16,588 nucleotides of DNA from Ruminococcus sp. UBA4275 (GTDB lineage: Bacteria > Bacillota > Clostridia > Oscillospirales > Ruminococcaceae): the NCBI GenBank assembly GCA_002395085.1, contig DGVV01000092.1, positions 1-16,588 of the forward strand, given 5' to 3'. The translations under genes and the position numbers were made by a program. Of the stretch, positions 7,784 to 15,335 are shown in pieces (position 1 is the first letter of the stretch; each line of letters starts with the position of its first letter). The notes beneath the pieces were generated by a model. The model was not told where the DNA came from. It did no database searches and worked only from the letters and a program-made list of their open reading frames with translations.

Positions 7784-8421
7784 GTGCCGATCTGCTTACA
7801 GGCTATCTGAAAACGACGCAGGAGCTTGCATTTCGCATATACTGCACAGAGGTTCCGGAGACGGAGTGCAGACAGGCGCACCATATACAGCATCTCGCGG
7901 CATGGGATCTGCTGGGCGCGGCGCTGATGCGTGATTTCGGGCTGCGGCACACGGTGATCCTGCGAAAAGGAGTCGAAAAACCAACGATTCTGCGTGATTT
8001 TCCGCATTTCAATGTTTCGCACTGCAAAGGGCTTGCGGTCTGTGTGGTCGGGTGCGTACCGGTCGGGATAGACGCCGAGCCGCCGCGTGCGGTGCGGGAG
8101 AGCATGATTGCGCGGATCTGCACCGTCGGCGAAGCAGCGTGGATCGACGGTCAGGATGATAAAATGTACGCATTTTCGCGCATTTGGACGTTGAAAGAAG
8201 CGTACACAAAATTCACCGGAGAGGGCATCCGGCACCCGTTCGGTGATCTGGATTTCTCGCTGGAGGGGGGCATCCGGTTTCAGCATCCGGAGGCGGAAAA
8301 ACTGGTTTTTTTCCAGCTCCTGCGCGAAAATTCGCACGTAATATCGCTGTGCGTGCCGGCGCACGATTATGACATTCAAATTCATGCAGACGGCTGGCAG
8401 CTTTGCTGTCAAAAACCTTGA
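7780..8421 (+). CDS. 4'-phosphopantetheinyl transferase (Sfp type)
   Basis: Transfers 4'-phosphopantetheine from CoA to a serine on carrier proteins. The 213-residue length is that of a pseudo-dimeric Sfp-type enzyme, not the short AcpS. Visible motifs are FNVSHCKG (77-84), the Mg2+-binding GIDAE (97-101, Asp98 and Glu100), and RIWTLKEAYTKFTGEGI (134-150) with the third acidic ligand Glu140 and Lys144. ATG 7780 overlaps the deoC stop by 4 nt and has no clear Shine-Dalgarno, so reinitiation after deoC is likely; the in-frame GTG 7753 also lacks one. Carrier substrate is unknown: no NRPS, PKS or carrier protein gene is in the window, though a FabG-like reductase follows. Confidence 0.92.
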   Translation: MSADLLTGYLKTTQELAFRIYCTEVPETECRQAHHIQHLAAWDLLGAALMRDFGLRHTVILRKGVEKPTILRDFPHFNVSHCKGLAVCVVGCVPVGIDAEPPRAVRESMIARICTVGEAAWIDGQDDKMYAFSRIWTLKEAYTKFTGEGIRHPFGDLDFSLEGGIRFQHPEAEKLVFFQLLRENSHVISLCVPAHDYDIQIHADGWQLCCQKP

Positions 8422-8454
8422 ATTACCTGAAAAAACCAGAAAAGAGGGATTTTT

Positions 8455-9228
8455 ATGCTGTCCATTGACCTGCGCGGACACGCTGCCGTGATCACGGGCG
8501 CGTCCGGAATGCTTGGGCGCGTGATGGCGCGCGTTTTTGCGGACTGCGGTGCAGATCTCGTGCTGCATTACTATCACGGCGAGGAGGCGGCGCAGTCGCT
8601 TGCCGATGAACTCCGCCGCACCACAGGAAGAAGGGTGCTGACGGTGCAGGCTGACATTACCTCGGCTGAGGATGTTCAGCGTATGAAAATGCAAGTAGAT
8701 GCGGCAAAAATCGGCACACCGGATATTCTCATTCACAATGCCGTGATCCAGTATGACTGGAAGCCGGTTCTGGAACAGCCGCTTGAGGATTTCGAGAGTC
8801 AGTTCCGGAGCTGCACGATGCAGACCGTTCACATGGTGAAGGCGTTTGTGCCGGACATCATCGCAAAGGGCGAGGGCGGACGCATCGTCGTGGTCAATAC
8901 CGAATGCGCAGCGCTTGCCGAGGAAAACTGCGGCGCTTACACGGCTGCAAAGCGCGGTCTTGACGGTCTGGTGCGGGTGCTGGCGAAGGAGCTTGGACAG
9001 CATCAGATTACGGTCAACGAGGTTGCGCCGGGCTGGACAATCACCGAAAATGACCGCCGCAATCACACGGAATCGCAGCCCGATTATGACAAAACCGTCC
9101 CGCTGAAACGCCGCGGAACAGATATGGAAATTGCGCAGATGTGTGCATTTCTGGCATCTCCGCTTGCATCGTTCACGACTGGTGCATACATTCCGGTGAG
9201 CGGCGGCAGAGTCATGCCGGCAATCTGA
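8455..9228 (+). CDS. SDR-family oxidoreductase, FabG-like
   Basis: Short-chain dehydrogenase/reductase of 257 residues with a Rossmann fold. The nucleotide-binding motif TGASGMLG (14-21) and the DI segment (67-68) are present; the structural NNAG motif appears as HNAV (94-97). The catalytic pair YxxxK is Y162/K166. By eye alignment to FabG, the usual catalytic Ser is Thr149 and the usual Asn is Cys120, so the tetrad is altered but may still work. The C-terminus has PGW (192-194) and GAYIPVSGG, as in 3-oxoacyl-ACP reductases. ATG 8455 follows GAGGG by 6 nt. It lies 33 nt after the phosphopantetheinyl transferase and before a terminator, so it is the last gene of the gyrB unit. The substrate cannot be named from sequence. 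Confidence 0.9.
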   Translation: MLSIDLRGHAAVITGASGMLGRVMARVFADCGADLVLHYYHGEEAAQSLADELRRTTGRRVLTVQADITSAEDVQRMKMQVDAAKIGTPDILIHNAVIQYDWKPVLEQPLEDFESQFRSCTMQTVHMVKAFVPDIIAKGEGGRIVVVNTECAALAEENCGAYTAAKRGLDGLVRVLAKELGQHQITVNEVAPGWTITENDRRNHTESQPDYDKTVPLKRRGTDMEIAQMCAFLASPLASFTTGAYIPVSGGRVMPAI

Positions 9229-9233
9229 ATTTT

Positions 9234-9241
9234 GCTATACC
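9234..9241 (+). promoter_or_regulatory. purB: Possible extended -10 promoter for purB
   Basis: TTTGCTATACC contains TG-C-TATACC, with TG at 9233-9234 and TATACC at 9236-9241, an extended -10 element. No good -35 is visible. Transcription would begin near 9248, inside the left arm of the terminator hairpin, so the new transcript could not form the full stem. This is inference from position and a short motif. Confidence 0.25.
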
Positions 9242-9268
9242 CTGCCGTGCAAACGGCAGTGATTTTTT
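9242..9268 (+). terminator. Rho-independent terminator after the SDR gene
   Basis: CTGCCGT (9242-9248) and ACGGCAG (9253-9259) make a perfect 7-bp stem closed by a GCAA tetraloop, followed by TGATTTTTT (9260-9268). It lies 14 nt after the SDR stop and 27 nt before purB, so it ends the gyrB-to-SDR run, at least in part. Confidence 0.8.
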
Positions 9269-9295
9269 GAACACCGATCAAGGAGGATACTTTAC

Positions 9296-10729
9296 ATGAG
9301 TACCAACAGTTATGAATCCCCGTTTTGCACCCGCTATGCGAGCAAGGAGATGCAGTATCTCTTTTCCGCAGACAAGAAGTTCACGACATGGCGCAGACTC
9401 TGGGTTGCGCTGGCGAGAGCCGAGCATGAGCTGGGTCTGAATGTGACCGCAGAACAGGTTGCGGAGCTGGAAGCGCATATCGAGGACATCGACTACGAAG
9501 CAGCGGCAAAGCGCGAGCGCGAGTGCCGTCACGATGTCATGTCGCACGTTTATGCCTACGGTCTTGTCTGCCCGAACGCCGAGCCGATCATTCATCTGGG
9601 CGCTACTTCCTGCTATGTCGGTGACAATACCGATGTCATCATCATGCGCGATGCCCTGAAGCTGGTCCGCACGAAGCTGGTCGCGGTCATCCGCAATCTG
9701 GCAAAGTTTGCAGATGAGTGGAAGGCGCAGCCGTGTCTTGCATATACGCACTGTCAGCCGGCGCAGCTCACGACTGTCGGCAAGCGCGCAACGCTCTGGA
9801 TGAACGAGCTGCTTATGGATCTGGATGATCTGGATGTGCGCATCAGCCGGATGAAGCTGCTTGGCTCGAAGGGTACAACCGGTACACAGGCATCCTTCAT
9901 GGAGCTGTTTCACGGCGACGGCGCAAAGATCCGTGCAATGGAGCAGAAAATCGCGGTGGAAATGGGCTTTGCGGCAGATGCAATCGTGCCGGTTTCCGGA
10001 CAGACTTATTCCCGCAAGGTCGATGCGCAGGTGCTGAATGTCCTCTCCGGCATCGCACAGAGCGCAATGAAATTTGCAAATGATATGCGCCTGCTCCAGT
10101 CCTTCAAGGAAATGGAAGAGCCGTTTGAGAAGGGTCAGATCGGTTCTTCCGCAATGGCATACAAGCGCAACCCCATGCGCTGCGAGCGCATCACGGCACT
10201 GGCGCGCTATCTCATCACCGATACGCTGAATCCGGCATTCACGGCAGGTACGCAGTGGTTCGAGCGCACGCTGGATGACTCCGCAAACAAGCGCATCGCG
10301 GTGGCAGAGGGCTTCCTCGCAGCAGATGCGATCCTGAACATCATGATGAACGTGACGAGCGGCATGGTGGTGTATCCGGCTGTGATCCGTCAGCGCGTGA
10401 TGAACGAGCTGCCCTTCATGGCAACGGAAAATGTCATCATGGATGCAGCAGCACGCGGCGAGAGCCGTCAGGAGCTGCATGAGCATATCCGTGTTCACTC
10501 GATGGAAGCGGGCAGGAAGGTCAAGCAGGAGGGTCTTGCAAATGACCTCTGTGACCGCATCGTGGCAGACCCGATCTTCGGTGTGACGGCAGAGGAGCTG
10601 AGAAGCAAGCTCGATCCGGCAAACTATGTCGGCAGGAGCGTGCAGCAGGTGGAGGAGTTCCTCGCAGAGTACGTGCAGCCTGTGCTGGACGGCGCAGAAT
10701 CGGCTGCGGATGTGGAATTGACTGTCTGA
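9296..10729 (+). CDS. purB: Adenylosuccinate lyase
   Basis: Catalyses two fumarate-releasing steps of purine synthesis: SAICAR to AICAR, and adenylosuccinate to AMP. Cytoplasmic tetramer of the fumarase/aspartase superfamily. The 477-residue product shows H79 (CRHDVMSH), HLGATSCYVGDNTD (100-113), the general acid/base His152 in YTHCQPAQ, and the superfamily signature GSSAMAYKRNPM (283-294) with the flexible-loop serines. It is longer than the roughly 430-residue B. subtilis enzyme and matches the longer form with a C-terminal extension. AGGAGGA (9281-9287) sits 8 nt before ATG 9296. Only 27 nt separate it from the upstream terminator, so its promoter must overlap that terminator or the gene is served by read-through. 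No other pur gene is nearby. Confidence 0.96.
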   Translation: MSTNSYESPFCTRYASKEMQYLFSADKKFTTWRRLWVALARAEHELGLNVTAEQVAELEAHIEDIDYEAAAKRERECRHDVMSHVYAYGLVCPNAEPIIHLGATSCYVGDNTDVIIMRDALKLVRTKLVAVIRNLAKFADEWKAQPCLAYTHCQPAQLTTVGKRATLWMNELLMDLDDLDVRISRMKLLGSKGTTGTQASFMELFHGDGAKIRAMEQKIAVEMGFAADAIVPVSGQTYSRKVDAQVLNVLSGIAQSAMKFANDMRLLQSFKEMEEPFEKGQIGSSAMAYKRNPMRCERITALARYLITDTLNPAFTAGTQWFERTLDDSANKRIAVAEGFLAADAILNIMMNVTSGMVVYPAVIRQRVMNELPFMATENVIMDAAARGESRQELHEHIRVHSMEAGRKVKQEGLANDLCDRIVADPIFGVTAEELRSKLDPANYVGRSVQQVEEFLAEYVQPVLDGAESAADVELTV

Positions 10730-10776
10730 CTTGGCGTGAATACAGTGGAAACCGCGTGAAATAAGCAGCAAATCCC

Positions 10777-10805
10777 TTGACAATTTCAACAAAATGATCT
10801 ATAAT
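10777..10805 (+). promoter_or_regulatory. secD: Consensus sigma-A promoter for secDF
   Basis: TTGACA (10777-10782) and TATAAT (10800-10805) are both perfect consensus with an ideal 17-nt spacer, in the 173-nt gap after purB. The start point should be near 10812, giving a leader of about 90 nt to the secD start. The leader has a possible long-range pairing of TCGGCA (10818-10823) with TGCCGG (10864-10869) that leaves the ribosome binding site free. Confidence 0.88.
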
Positions 10806-10888
10806 AAAAGATACTTGTCGGCATCTGTCAGGTGAACTCCTCTGCGGGATCATACACCGGAGCTGCCGGAGAAAAATCGCAAAGCAAC

Positions 10889-10895
10889 AAGGAGG
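10889..10895 (+). promoter_or_regulatory. secD: Ribosome binding site that fixes the secD start
   Basis: AAGGAGG lies 7 nt before GTG 10903 but only 1 nt before the in-frame TTG 10897, so the GTG is the better initiation codon. Confidence 0.75.
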
Positions 10896-10902
10896 CTTGG
10901 CA

Positions 10903-12363
10903 GTGAAAAACAAAAAATCTGTCTTTTTCATCGTGCTGATCCTGATTCTCGCCTTTGTCGCTTCCACAGTGTTTGGCGTTCGGAATCAGTACGGTGATCT
11001 GACAACCGTCTATGTCAAGGGTCTGAAGGACATCAGACTCGGTATTGACATTCAGGGCGGCGTGGATGTCACATTCGGACCCGCAGAAGCGGAGATTGAT
11101 GCGACGGAAGCGCAGCTCGAAGCAGTCGAGGAAGTCATGAAATCGCGTCTGATTTCGCTCGGCATCAATGACTATGAGGTCTACACCGACGAGGCAAATG
11201 ACAAGGTGATCGTCCGTTTCCCGTGGAAGAACGGCGAAACGAATTTCGATCCGAGTGCCGCCGTCAAGGAGCTGGGCGAAACCGCGCAGCTTCAGTTCCG
11301 TGCCGGATTCAGCTACACCAGCAGCGTCGATGACGAAGGCAATACAACCGTCGTCCCCGGCGGTGATGTCATCCTTCAGGGTACAGATGTTGAGGAAGCT
11401 TATGTTAGCTACGCAATGGATGAAAGAGGCAACCGTACCGGCGATTTTGCCGTCAGCCTGAAGCTGAAGGACAGCGGCAAGGAAGCATTTGCAAAAGCAA
11501 CGCAGGCTGCTGTGAATAAGGACAGCGCATACCTCGATTTCAACGGTTCGCAGTCCAATTATGTTATCTCGATCTGGATGGATACCGACTGCATCTCCTA
11601 TCCGTCGGTCAACAGCGTCATCAGCGACGGCAGCGCCCAGATCACCGGCAACTTCGATTACGACAGCGCAAAGGCACTCGCTGACAAGATCAACGGCGGT
11701 GCGCTGCCTTTCAACCTCAAGACCGATTCCTTCAAGACCATCTCTCCGAGCATGGGCAGCGGCGCGCTCAAGATCATGATGCTCTCTGGTATCATCGCGC
11801 TGATCCTCATTATGATCTATATGATCGTGCTGTACCGTCTCCCCGGCTTTGTCGCAGCCATCGCGCTGCTCGGACAGGTCGCAGGTACACTGGCAGTCAT
11901 TTCGGGCTGGTTCGGCTTTGAAGATTCCAACACGCTGACCATCCCCGGCATCGCAGGTATCATCCTTGCAATCGGTATGGGTGTTGACTGTAACATCATC
12001 ACCGGTGAGCGCATCAAGGAGGAGCTGAATACGGGCAAGTCGCTTGAATCCGCACTGAAGTCCGCATACAAGCGTTCCTTCACCTCGATCCTCGACGGCA
12101 ACATGACCGTCATCATCGTTGCAATCATCCTGATGGGTGCATTCGGCGTTTCTTCCAGCTTCTTCGCAAAGCTGCTTTCGTTCCTGTTCAGATGGTTCGG
12201 CGTTTCCACCGAGGGTACGATCTTCTCCTTCGGCTTCACGCTGCTGACGGGTGTTATCTTCAACTTTATCATGGGTGTTCTGGCTTCCAGACTGATGCTG
12301 ACCTCGCTCTCGAAGTTCAAGTGCTTCCAGAACAGAAAGCTGTACGGAGGTGCTGAAAAATGA
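10903..12363 (+). CDS. secD: Protein translocase subunit SecD
   Basis: Membrane component that uses the proton motive force to help complete SecYEG-dependent export. The 486-residue product has TM1 at about 7-25, the D1 motif LGIDIQGG (46-53), an extracytoplasmic P1 domain (about 30-280), the SPSMGSGALK motif (281-290) at the membrane entry, and a cluster of five further helices from about 291 to 466. The TM4 signature GMGVDCNIITGERIKEEL (358-375) contains Asp362, at the position of the conserved SecD aspartate. GTG start as set by the ribosome binding site. P1 is short compared with E. coli SecD (615 residues), as usual in Bacillota. The stop overlaps the secF start as ATGA. Driven by the consensus promoter immediately upstream; no yajC is in view. 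Confidence 0.95.
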   Translation: MKNKKSVFFIVLILILAFVASTVFGVRNQYGDLTTVYVKGLKDIRLGIDIQGGVDVTFGPAEAEIDATEAQLEAVEEVMKSRLISLGINDYEVYTDEANDKVIVRFPWKNGETNFDPSAAVKELGETAQLQFRAGFSYTSSVDDEGNTTVVPGGDVILQGTDVEEAYVSYAMDERGNRTGDFAVSLKLKDSGKEAFAKATQAAVNKDSAYLDFNGSQSNYVISIWMDTDCISYPSVNSVISDGSAQITGNFDYDSAKALADKINGGALPFNLKTDSFKTISPSMGSGALKIMMLSGIIALILIMIYMIVLYRLPGFVAAIALLGQVAGTLAVISGWFGFEDSNTLTIPGIAGIILAIGMGVDCNIITGERIKEELNTGKSLESALKSAYKRSFTSILDGNMTVIIVAIILMGAFGVSSSFFAKLLSFLFRWFGVSTEGTIFSFGFTLLTGVIFNFIMGVLASRLMLTSLSKFKCFQNRKLYGGAEK

Positions 12364-13352
12364 GCAAGAACAACAAGAATTCTACAGGCAAGACAAATGT
12401 TCAGTCGATCCTTGAGCAGGTGAAGGTGCGCGATTTTTACGGCAATCGCAAGATCTTCTTCGTGCTTTCTGCGGTGCTGATGGTTGTGGTGCTGCTGTGC
12501 TGCTTCATCCGCGGCGTTGCAGTCTCGATTGAGTTCAAGGGCGGTACGCTCGCAACATATTCCTATTCCGGCAGCATCAGCGAGAGCGAGCTTTCCTCGC
12601 TCGCAAAGGATGTCCTCGGCACGCAGGTCAAGGTGCAGACCGGTGAGACCTTCACCGGCGAAAAGCAGACGACCTTCACGCTTTCCTTCAGCATGGATCA
12701 GCCCTTCAGCGCAGAGCTTCAGGATGAGCTTCTCAGCAAGATGCAGGAGAAGTATCCGGATGCCGCAATCGCGGCGCTCGAATCGAACGACGTTGCAGCG
12801 AAGGCAGGTAAGCTGTTCCTGGCAAAGTGCAGCGTTGCAGCGGTGTTCGCATCGGTCATCCTGATTCTGTACATCGCATGGCGATTCAAGCGCATTTCCG
12901 GCTGGAGTGCCGGTATCTTCGCAGTCGTCGCGCTGCTGCATGACCTGATGATCGTTTTCGGTACATTCGTCCTCTGCGGTTTCGAGATTGACTCGAACTT
13001 CATGGCGGTTATCCTGACCATCCTCGGCTACTCGGTCAACGACACCATCGTCATTTATGACCGTATCCGTGAGAATCAGGGTATGCTTCCGGAGAATACC
13101 GCGCTGCCGAAGCTGGTCAATATCTCCCTCAGCCAGACCATGCGCCGCACGGTTCGCACCTCGATCACGACGATTACCGCAATGCTGATTGTGACGATCC
13201 TCGCGCTGGTCAACAATGTGGATTCGATCCTGAGATTCTCCATCCCGATGACAATCGGTATGATCTCCGGCTGCTATTCTTCGCTGTGCCTCGCACCGAT
13301 GCTCTGGACAGCTTGGAAAACGCGCGAGAAAGCGGGAAAATCCGAAGAATAA
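12360..13352 (+). CDS. secF: Protein translocase subunit SecF
   Basis: Partner of SecD in the export-assisting RND-type complex. The 330-residue product has a cytoplasmic basic N-terminus, TM1 at about 32-50, the motif SIEFKGGT (56-63), a small extracytoplasmic domain to about 148, and five more helices. The TM4 signature GYSVNDTIVIYDRIREN (223-239) includes the conserved Asp228 and DRIREN, and Asp195 in LLHDLM is the other conserved membrane aspartate. GGAGGTG (12346-12352) inside the end of secD precedes ATG 12360, and the 4-nt overlap indicates coupled translation, fitting equal stoichiometry. A strong hairpin follows the gene. Confidence 0.95.
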   Translation: MSKNNKNSTGKTNVQSILEQVKVRDFYGNRKIFFVLSAVLMVVVLLCCFIRGVAVSIEFKGGTLATYSYSGSISESELSSLAKDVLGTQVKVQTGETFTGEKQTTFTLSFSMDQPFSAELQDELLSKMQEKYPDAAIAALESNDVAAKAGKLFLAKCSVAAVFASVILILYIAWRFKRISGWSAGIFAVVALLHDLMIVFGTFVLCGFEIDSNFMAVILTILGYSVNDTIVIYDRIRENQGMLPENTALPKLVNISLSQTMRRTVRTSITTITAMLIVTILALVNNVDSILRFSIPMTIGMISGCYSSLCLAPMLWTAWKTREKAGKSEE

Positions 13353-13418
13353 TACCGTCCGAATTGGGAAAAAATTGCACTTGAAACGTCCGTTCCTTGT
13401 GTGAAATACTGAAAATGA

Positions 13419-13458
13419 ACAAAGCGCCTTGCGAAAGCAGGGCGCTTTGTGTTATAAT
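13419..13458 (+). terminator. Hairpin terminator after secF, overlapping a -10 box
   Basis: ACAAAGCGCCTTGC (13419-13432) pairs with GCAGGGCGCTTTGT (13437-13450) through a GAAA tetraloop: 14 bp with a single G-U pair. The following GTTATAATTT is only a partial T-tract, so termination strength is uncertain. TATAAT at 13453-13458, preceded by TG at 13450-13451 (extended -10), sits directly on its right edge and probably serves the downstream gene. Confidence 0.65.
13450..13458 (+). promoter_or_regulatory. Extended -10 promoter for the TIM-barrel gene
   Basis: TGTTATAAT is a TGn-TATAAT extended -10 with a perfect hexamer. The -35 region would fall inside the terminator hairpin and has no good match, which extended -10 promoters tolerate. 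The start point near 13465 gives a leader of about 50 nt. Confidence 0.5.
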
Positions 13459-13517
13459 TTAGTGTATAGAAGTATAAAGATTGTTGAGAATCTGCCGCTG
13501 CGGGGAGGTGTGCGCGC

Positions 13518-14321
13518 ATGAGGGCAGCCGTTTCGACCGCCTGTCTCTATCCCAAGCCCACAGAAGATGCGCTGTACGATCTGTGTCTGCACGGCATTCA
13601 GGATGTTGAGGTGTTCCTCAACGCGCCTTCTGAGAGCGCGGCAGTATTTGCACATGATATGCAGGCAGTTCTGCGGCATTTCGGCGTACAGTGTCACGCG
13701 GTGCATCCGTGGACAGCCCCGAATGAAGGCTTCATGCTGTTCTCAAATTACCCGCGCAGATGCCGGGATTTTCTGGAGGAACAGAAGCACGTATTTGCGT
13801 TCATGGAGACAGTCGGCGCGAAATATTACGTGCTGCACGGTGCGCCCGCCGGTACAACAAAACCGGAACTGTACTGTGAGCGTTTTCAGCGTCTTGCGGA
13901 GACGGCAAAATCCTTCGGCGTGATTGTCACGCAGGAAAACGTCAACCGGTTTGAGAGCCAGAATCTTGGGTTTCTGCGGGAGTTCTGCCGCATTCTTGGA
14001 GATGAAGCCAAGCTGACATTCGATGTCAAACAGGCGGTTCGTTCCGGAATAGATATTACAGAGGCTGTCCGGCAGATCGGCAAAAACATCGTGAATGTCC
14101 ACATCAGTGACCACAGCAATCTGGGTGACTGTCTGCGCATCGGCAAGGGGCGATTTGCGGTTGTACCGTTTTTGCAGGCATTGCAGGAGAAGGGCTTTGC
14201 AGGGAGTGTCACGCTGGAACTCTACCGCGAGGCATTTGGCAGCACCTCAGATCTTGCGGAAGATTATCACCGCATTGCACGCCTGATTACCCGCGCAGAA
14301 AGCAGCAGAACCAATTCCTGA
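13518..14321 (+). CDS. Sugar phosphate isomerase/epimerase-like TIM barrel protein
   Basis: Belongs by pattern to the AP-endonuclease-2/xylose-isomerase-like TIM-barrel superfamily, whose members act on sugars, polyols or damaged DNA using divalent metals. In the 267-residue product barrel strands end in the expected ligands: Glu31 (VEVFLN), His63 (HAVHPW), His107 (YVLHGAP), Glu140 (VTQENVN), Asp169 (LTFDVKQA), His195 (NVHISDHS) and Glu234 (LELYREAF). The short EN and FD motifs match sugar isomerases better than Nfo-type nucleases, which need more histidines. ATG 13518 has the ribosome binding site GGGGAGGTG (13502-13510), 7 nt upstream. It appears to be monocistronic or paired only with nrdR. 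The substrate is not deducible. Confidence 0.88.
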   Translation: MRAAVSTACLYPKPTEDALYDLCLHGIQDVEVFLNAPSESAAVFAHDMQAVLRHFGVQCHAVHPWTAPNEGFMLFSNYPRRCRDFLEEQKHVFAFMETVGAKYYVLHGAPAGTTKPELYCERFQRLAETAKSFGVIVTQENVNRFESQNLGFLREFCRILGDEAKLTFDVKQAVRSGIDITEAVRQIGKNIVNVHISDHSNLGDCLRIGKGRFAVVPFLQALQEKGFAGSVTLELYREAFGSTSDLAEDYHRIARLITRAESSRTNS

Positions 14322-14345
14322 AAGTGAAATAACAGATTAACAGAT

Positions 14346-14365
14346 GATCAGAAAACTGATCTTAT
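14346..14365 (+). terminator. Weak hairpin between the TIM-barrel gene and nrdR
   Basis: GATCAG (14346-14351) and CTGATC (14356-14361) form a 6-bp stem with an AAAA loop, followed by TTAT. The stem is A/T-rich at its ends and the T-tract is poor, so it is at best a leaky terminator. Confidence 0.25.
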
Positions 14366-14398
14366 AAACATAGATGCAGCACGAAGGGAGGAAACGTC

Positions 14399-14872
14399 AT
14401 GCGATGCCCGTTTTGCGGCGAGGAGGATACCAAAGTCATCGACTCGCGCTCTGTAGAAGGAAAGAAAAAACGCCGGCGGATGTGTACTGCCTGCGGCAAG
14501 CGCTTCACAACCTTTGAGTCTGTGGAACGTCCGCTGCTGATGGTCGCCAAGCGTGACGGCACGTATGAACCCTTCAACCGCAACAAACTGCTTGCGGGTA
14601 TCTTCAATTCCACGAAAAAACGCCCTGTGCGCATGGAAACCGTGCAGGAACTGGTGGACGGCATCGAGGCGGAGCTTGCCAATGAAATGGTCTCCACCGT
14701 CTCCCCTGACCGCATCGGTTCGATGGTCATGGAGCGTCTGCGCGATGTGGACATGGTGGCGTATGTGCGGTTTGCATCGGTTTATCTGAATTTCTCCGAT
14801 GTTGCCGATTTCATCCGCATCATCAGCGAGATGACGCAGTCTCCCGAAAAATTCACCGCACAGGACGCATAA
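14399..14872 (+). CDS. nrdR: Transcriptional repressor NrdR
   Basis: Represses ribonucleotide reductase operons by sensing ATP/dATP. The 157-residue product has the complete signature: an N-terminal zinc ribbon with Cys3, Cys6, Cys29 and Cys32 (MRCPFCG and MCTACGKRFTTFE), the basic linker KKKRRR, and an ATP-cone from about 47 to 137 (VAKRDGTYEPFNRNKL through VAYVRFASVY). ATG 14399 follows GGGAGG by 7 nt. No nrd structural gene and no clear NrdR box is in the window, so its targets lie elsewhere. Its 3' end overlaps a convergent minus-strand gene by 20 nt. Confidence 0.97.
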   Translation: MRCPFCGEEDTKVIDSRSVEGKKKRRRMCTACGKRFTTFESVERPLLMVAKRDGTYEPFNRNKLLAGIFNSTKKRPVRMETVQELVDGIEAELANEMVSTVSPDRIGSMVMERLRDVDMVAYVRFASVYLNFSDVADFIRIISEMTQSPEKFTAQDA

Positions 14873-15272
14873 TCTGCGTTTCTGCGTCATAAATCTGCGC
14901 CCCCGCGAGAACATCGCCGCAGAGCCAGAGTTCTGCAAACCGCGCCGTGCCGTCCGTCAGCGGATAGGTATACCGCGTGAAAGGCTGACCGGCAAATGCT
15001 TCGGGTGCAAGCCCCTGCTGATGCTGGATTGTCAGCCAGTTCTGTCCTGCCTGCGTTGTGAATGCAGCGGGCATCTGCGCGGCGGAGATACTTGGTTCTC
15101 CCACGCGCCATCCCCGCAGATTCAGCCATGCCTCGCGCGTCTCAGCGCTTGCGAGAATGATCTGTTTTCTGCGCATCTGCGTATATCTGATAACCACAAG
15201 CCCGCACGCGGCTACCGCAGCCAGCAGCACCGCGGCAAGTGTTCGGAGCAGATTCCGGACAGGCTTTTTCAT
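14853..15272 (-). CDS. DUF4830-like membrane-anchored protein
   Basis: Function unknown. The only minus-strand gene in the window; 139 residues. The N-terminus MKKPVRNLLR plus a hydrophobic stretch to about 28 is a signal anchor; VAAC at 20-23 resembles a lipobox, so a lipoprotein is possible, though the hydrophobic run continues past the cysteine. The extracytoplasmic part has AETREAWLNLRGW (43-55), QQGLAPEAFAGQPFTRYTYPL (85-105) and a LWLCGDVLAGAQIYD segment (116-130), which match my memory of the DUF4830 domain common in Clostridia. A minus-strand AGGGGA lies about 7 nt before the ATG (15270-15272). It converges on nrdR with a 20-nt overlap and diverges from rsuA with a 63-nt gap, which argues for a real gene rather than a shadow. 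Confidence 0.75.
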   Translation of the reverse strand: MKKPVRNLLRTLAAVLLAAVAACGLVVIRYTQMRRKQIILASAETREAWLNLRGWRVGEPSISAAQMPAAFTTQAGQNWLTIQHQQGLAPEAFAGQPFTRYTYPLTDGTARFAELWLCGDVLAGAQIYDAETQIMRPVR

Positions 15273-15335
15273 AGAGAATCCCCTACCCTTTCAGCGAAGT
15301 TTACGCTATATCACTATGCAAGGCGGAGGCAAAGT

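Noticed and set aside
10812..10902. Signal recognition particle RNA or riboswitch in the secD leader
   Set aside because: The GUCAGGUCCGGAAGGAAGCAGC-like core of SRP RNA is absent and no riboswitch core was recognised; only one weak long-range pairing is visible.
10832..10906. 24-codon GTG-started frame in the secD leader ending in a GTGA overlap with secD
   Set aside because: There is no Shine-Dalgarno before the GTG, and frames of this length are frequent by chance. It is recorded only because of the stop-start overlap.
13518..14321. Endonuclease IV (Nfo)
   Set aside because: The size is close, but the metal ligand pattern is that of sugar isomerases, and the multiple His/Asp motifs specific to Nfo are missing.
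15021..15335. Long N-terminal extension of the rsuA frame
   Set aside because: It overlaps the minus-strand DUF4830-like gene and its divergent gap. The S4 domain starts right at ATG 15336, which has a proper ribosome binding site.
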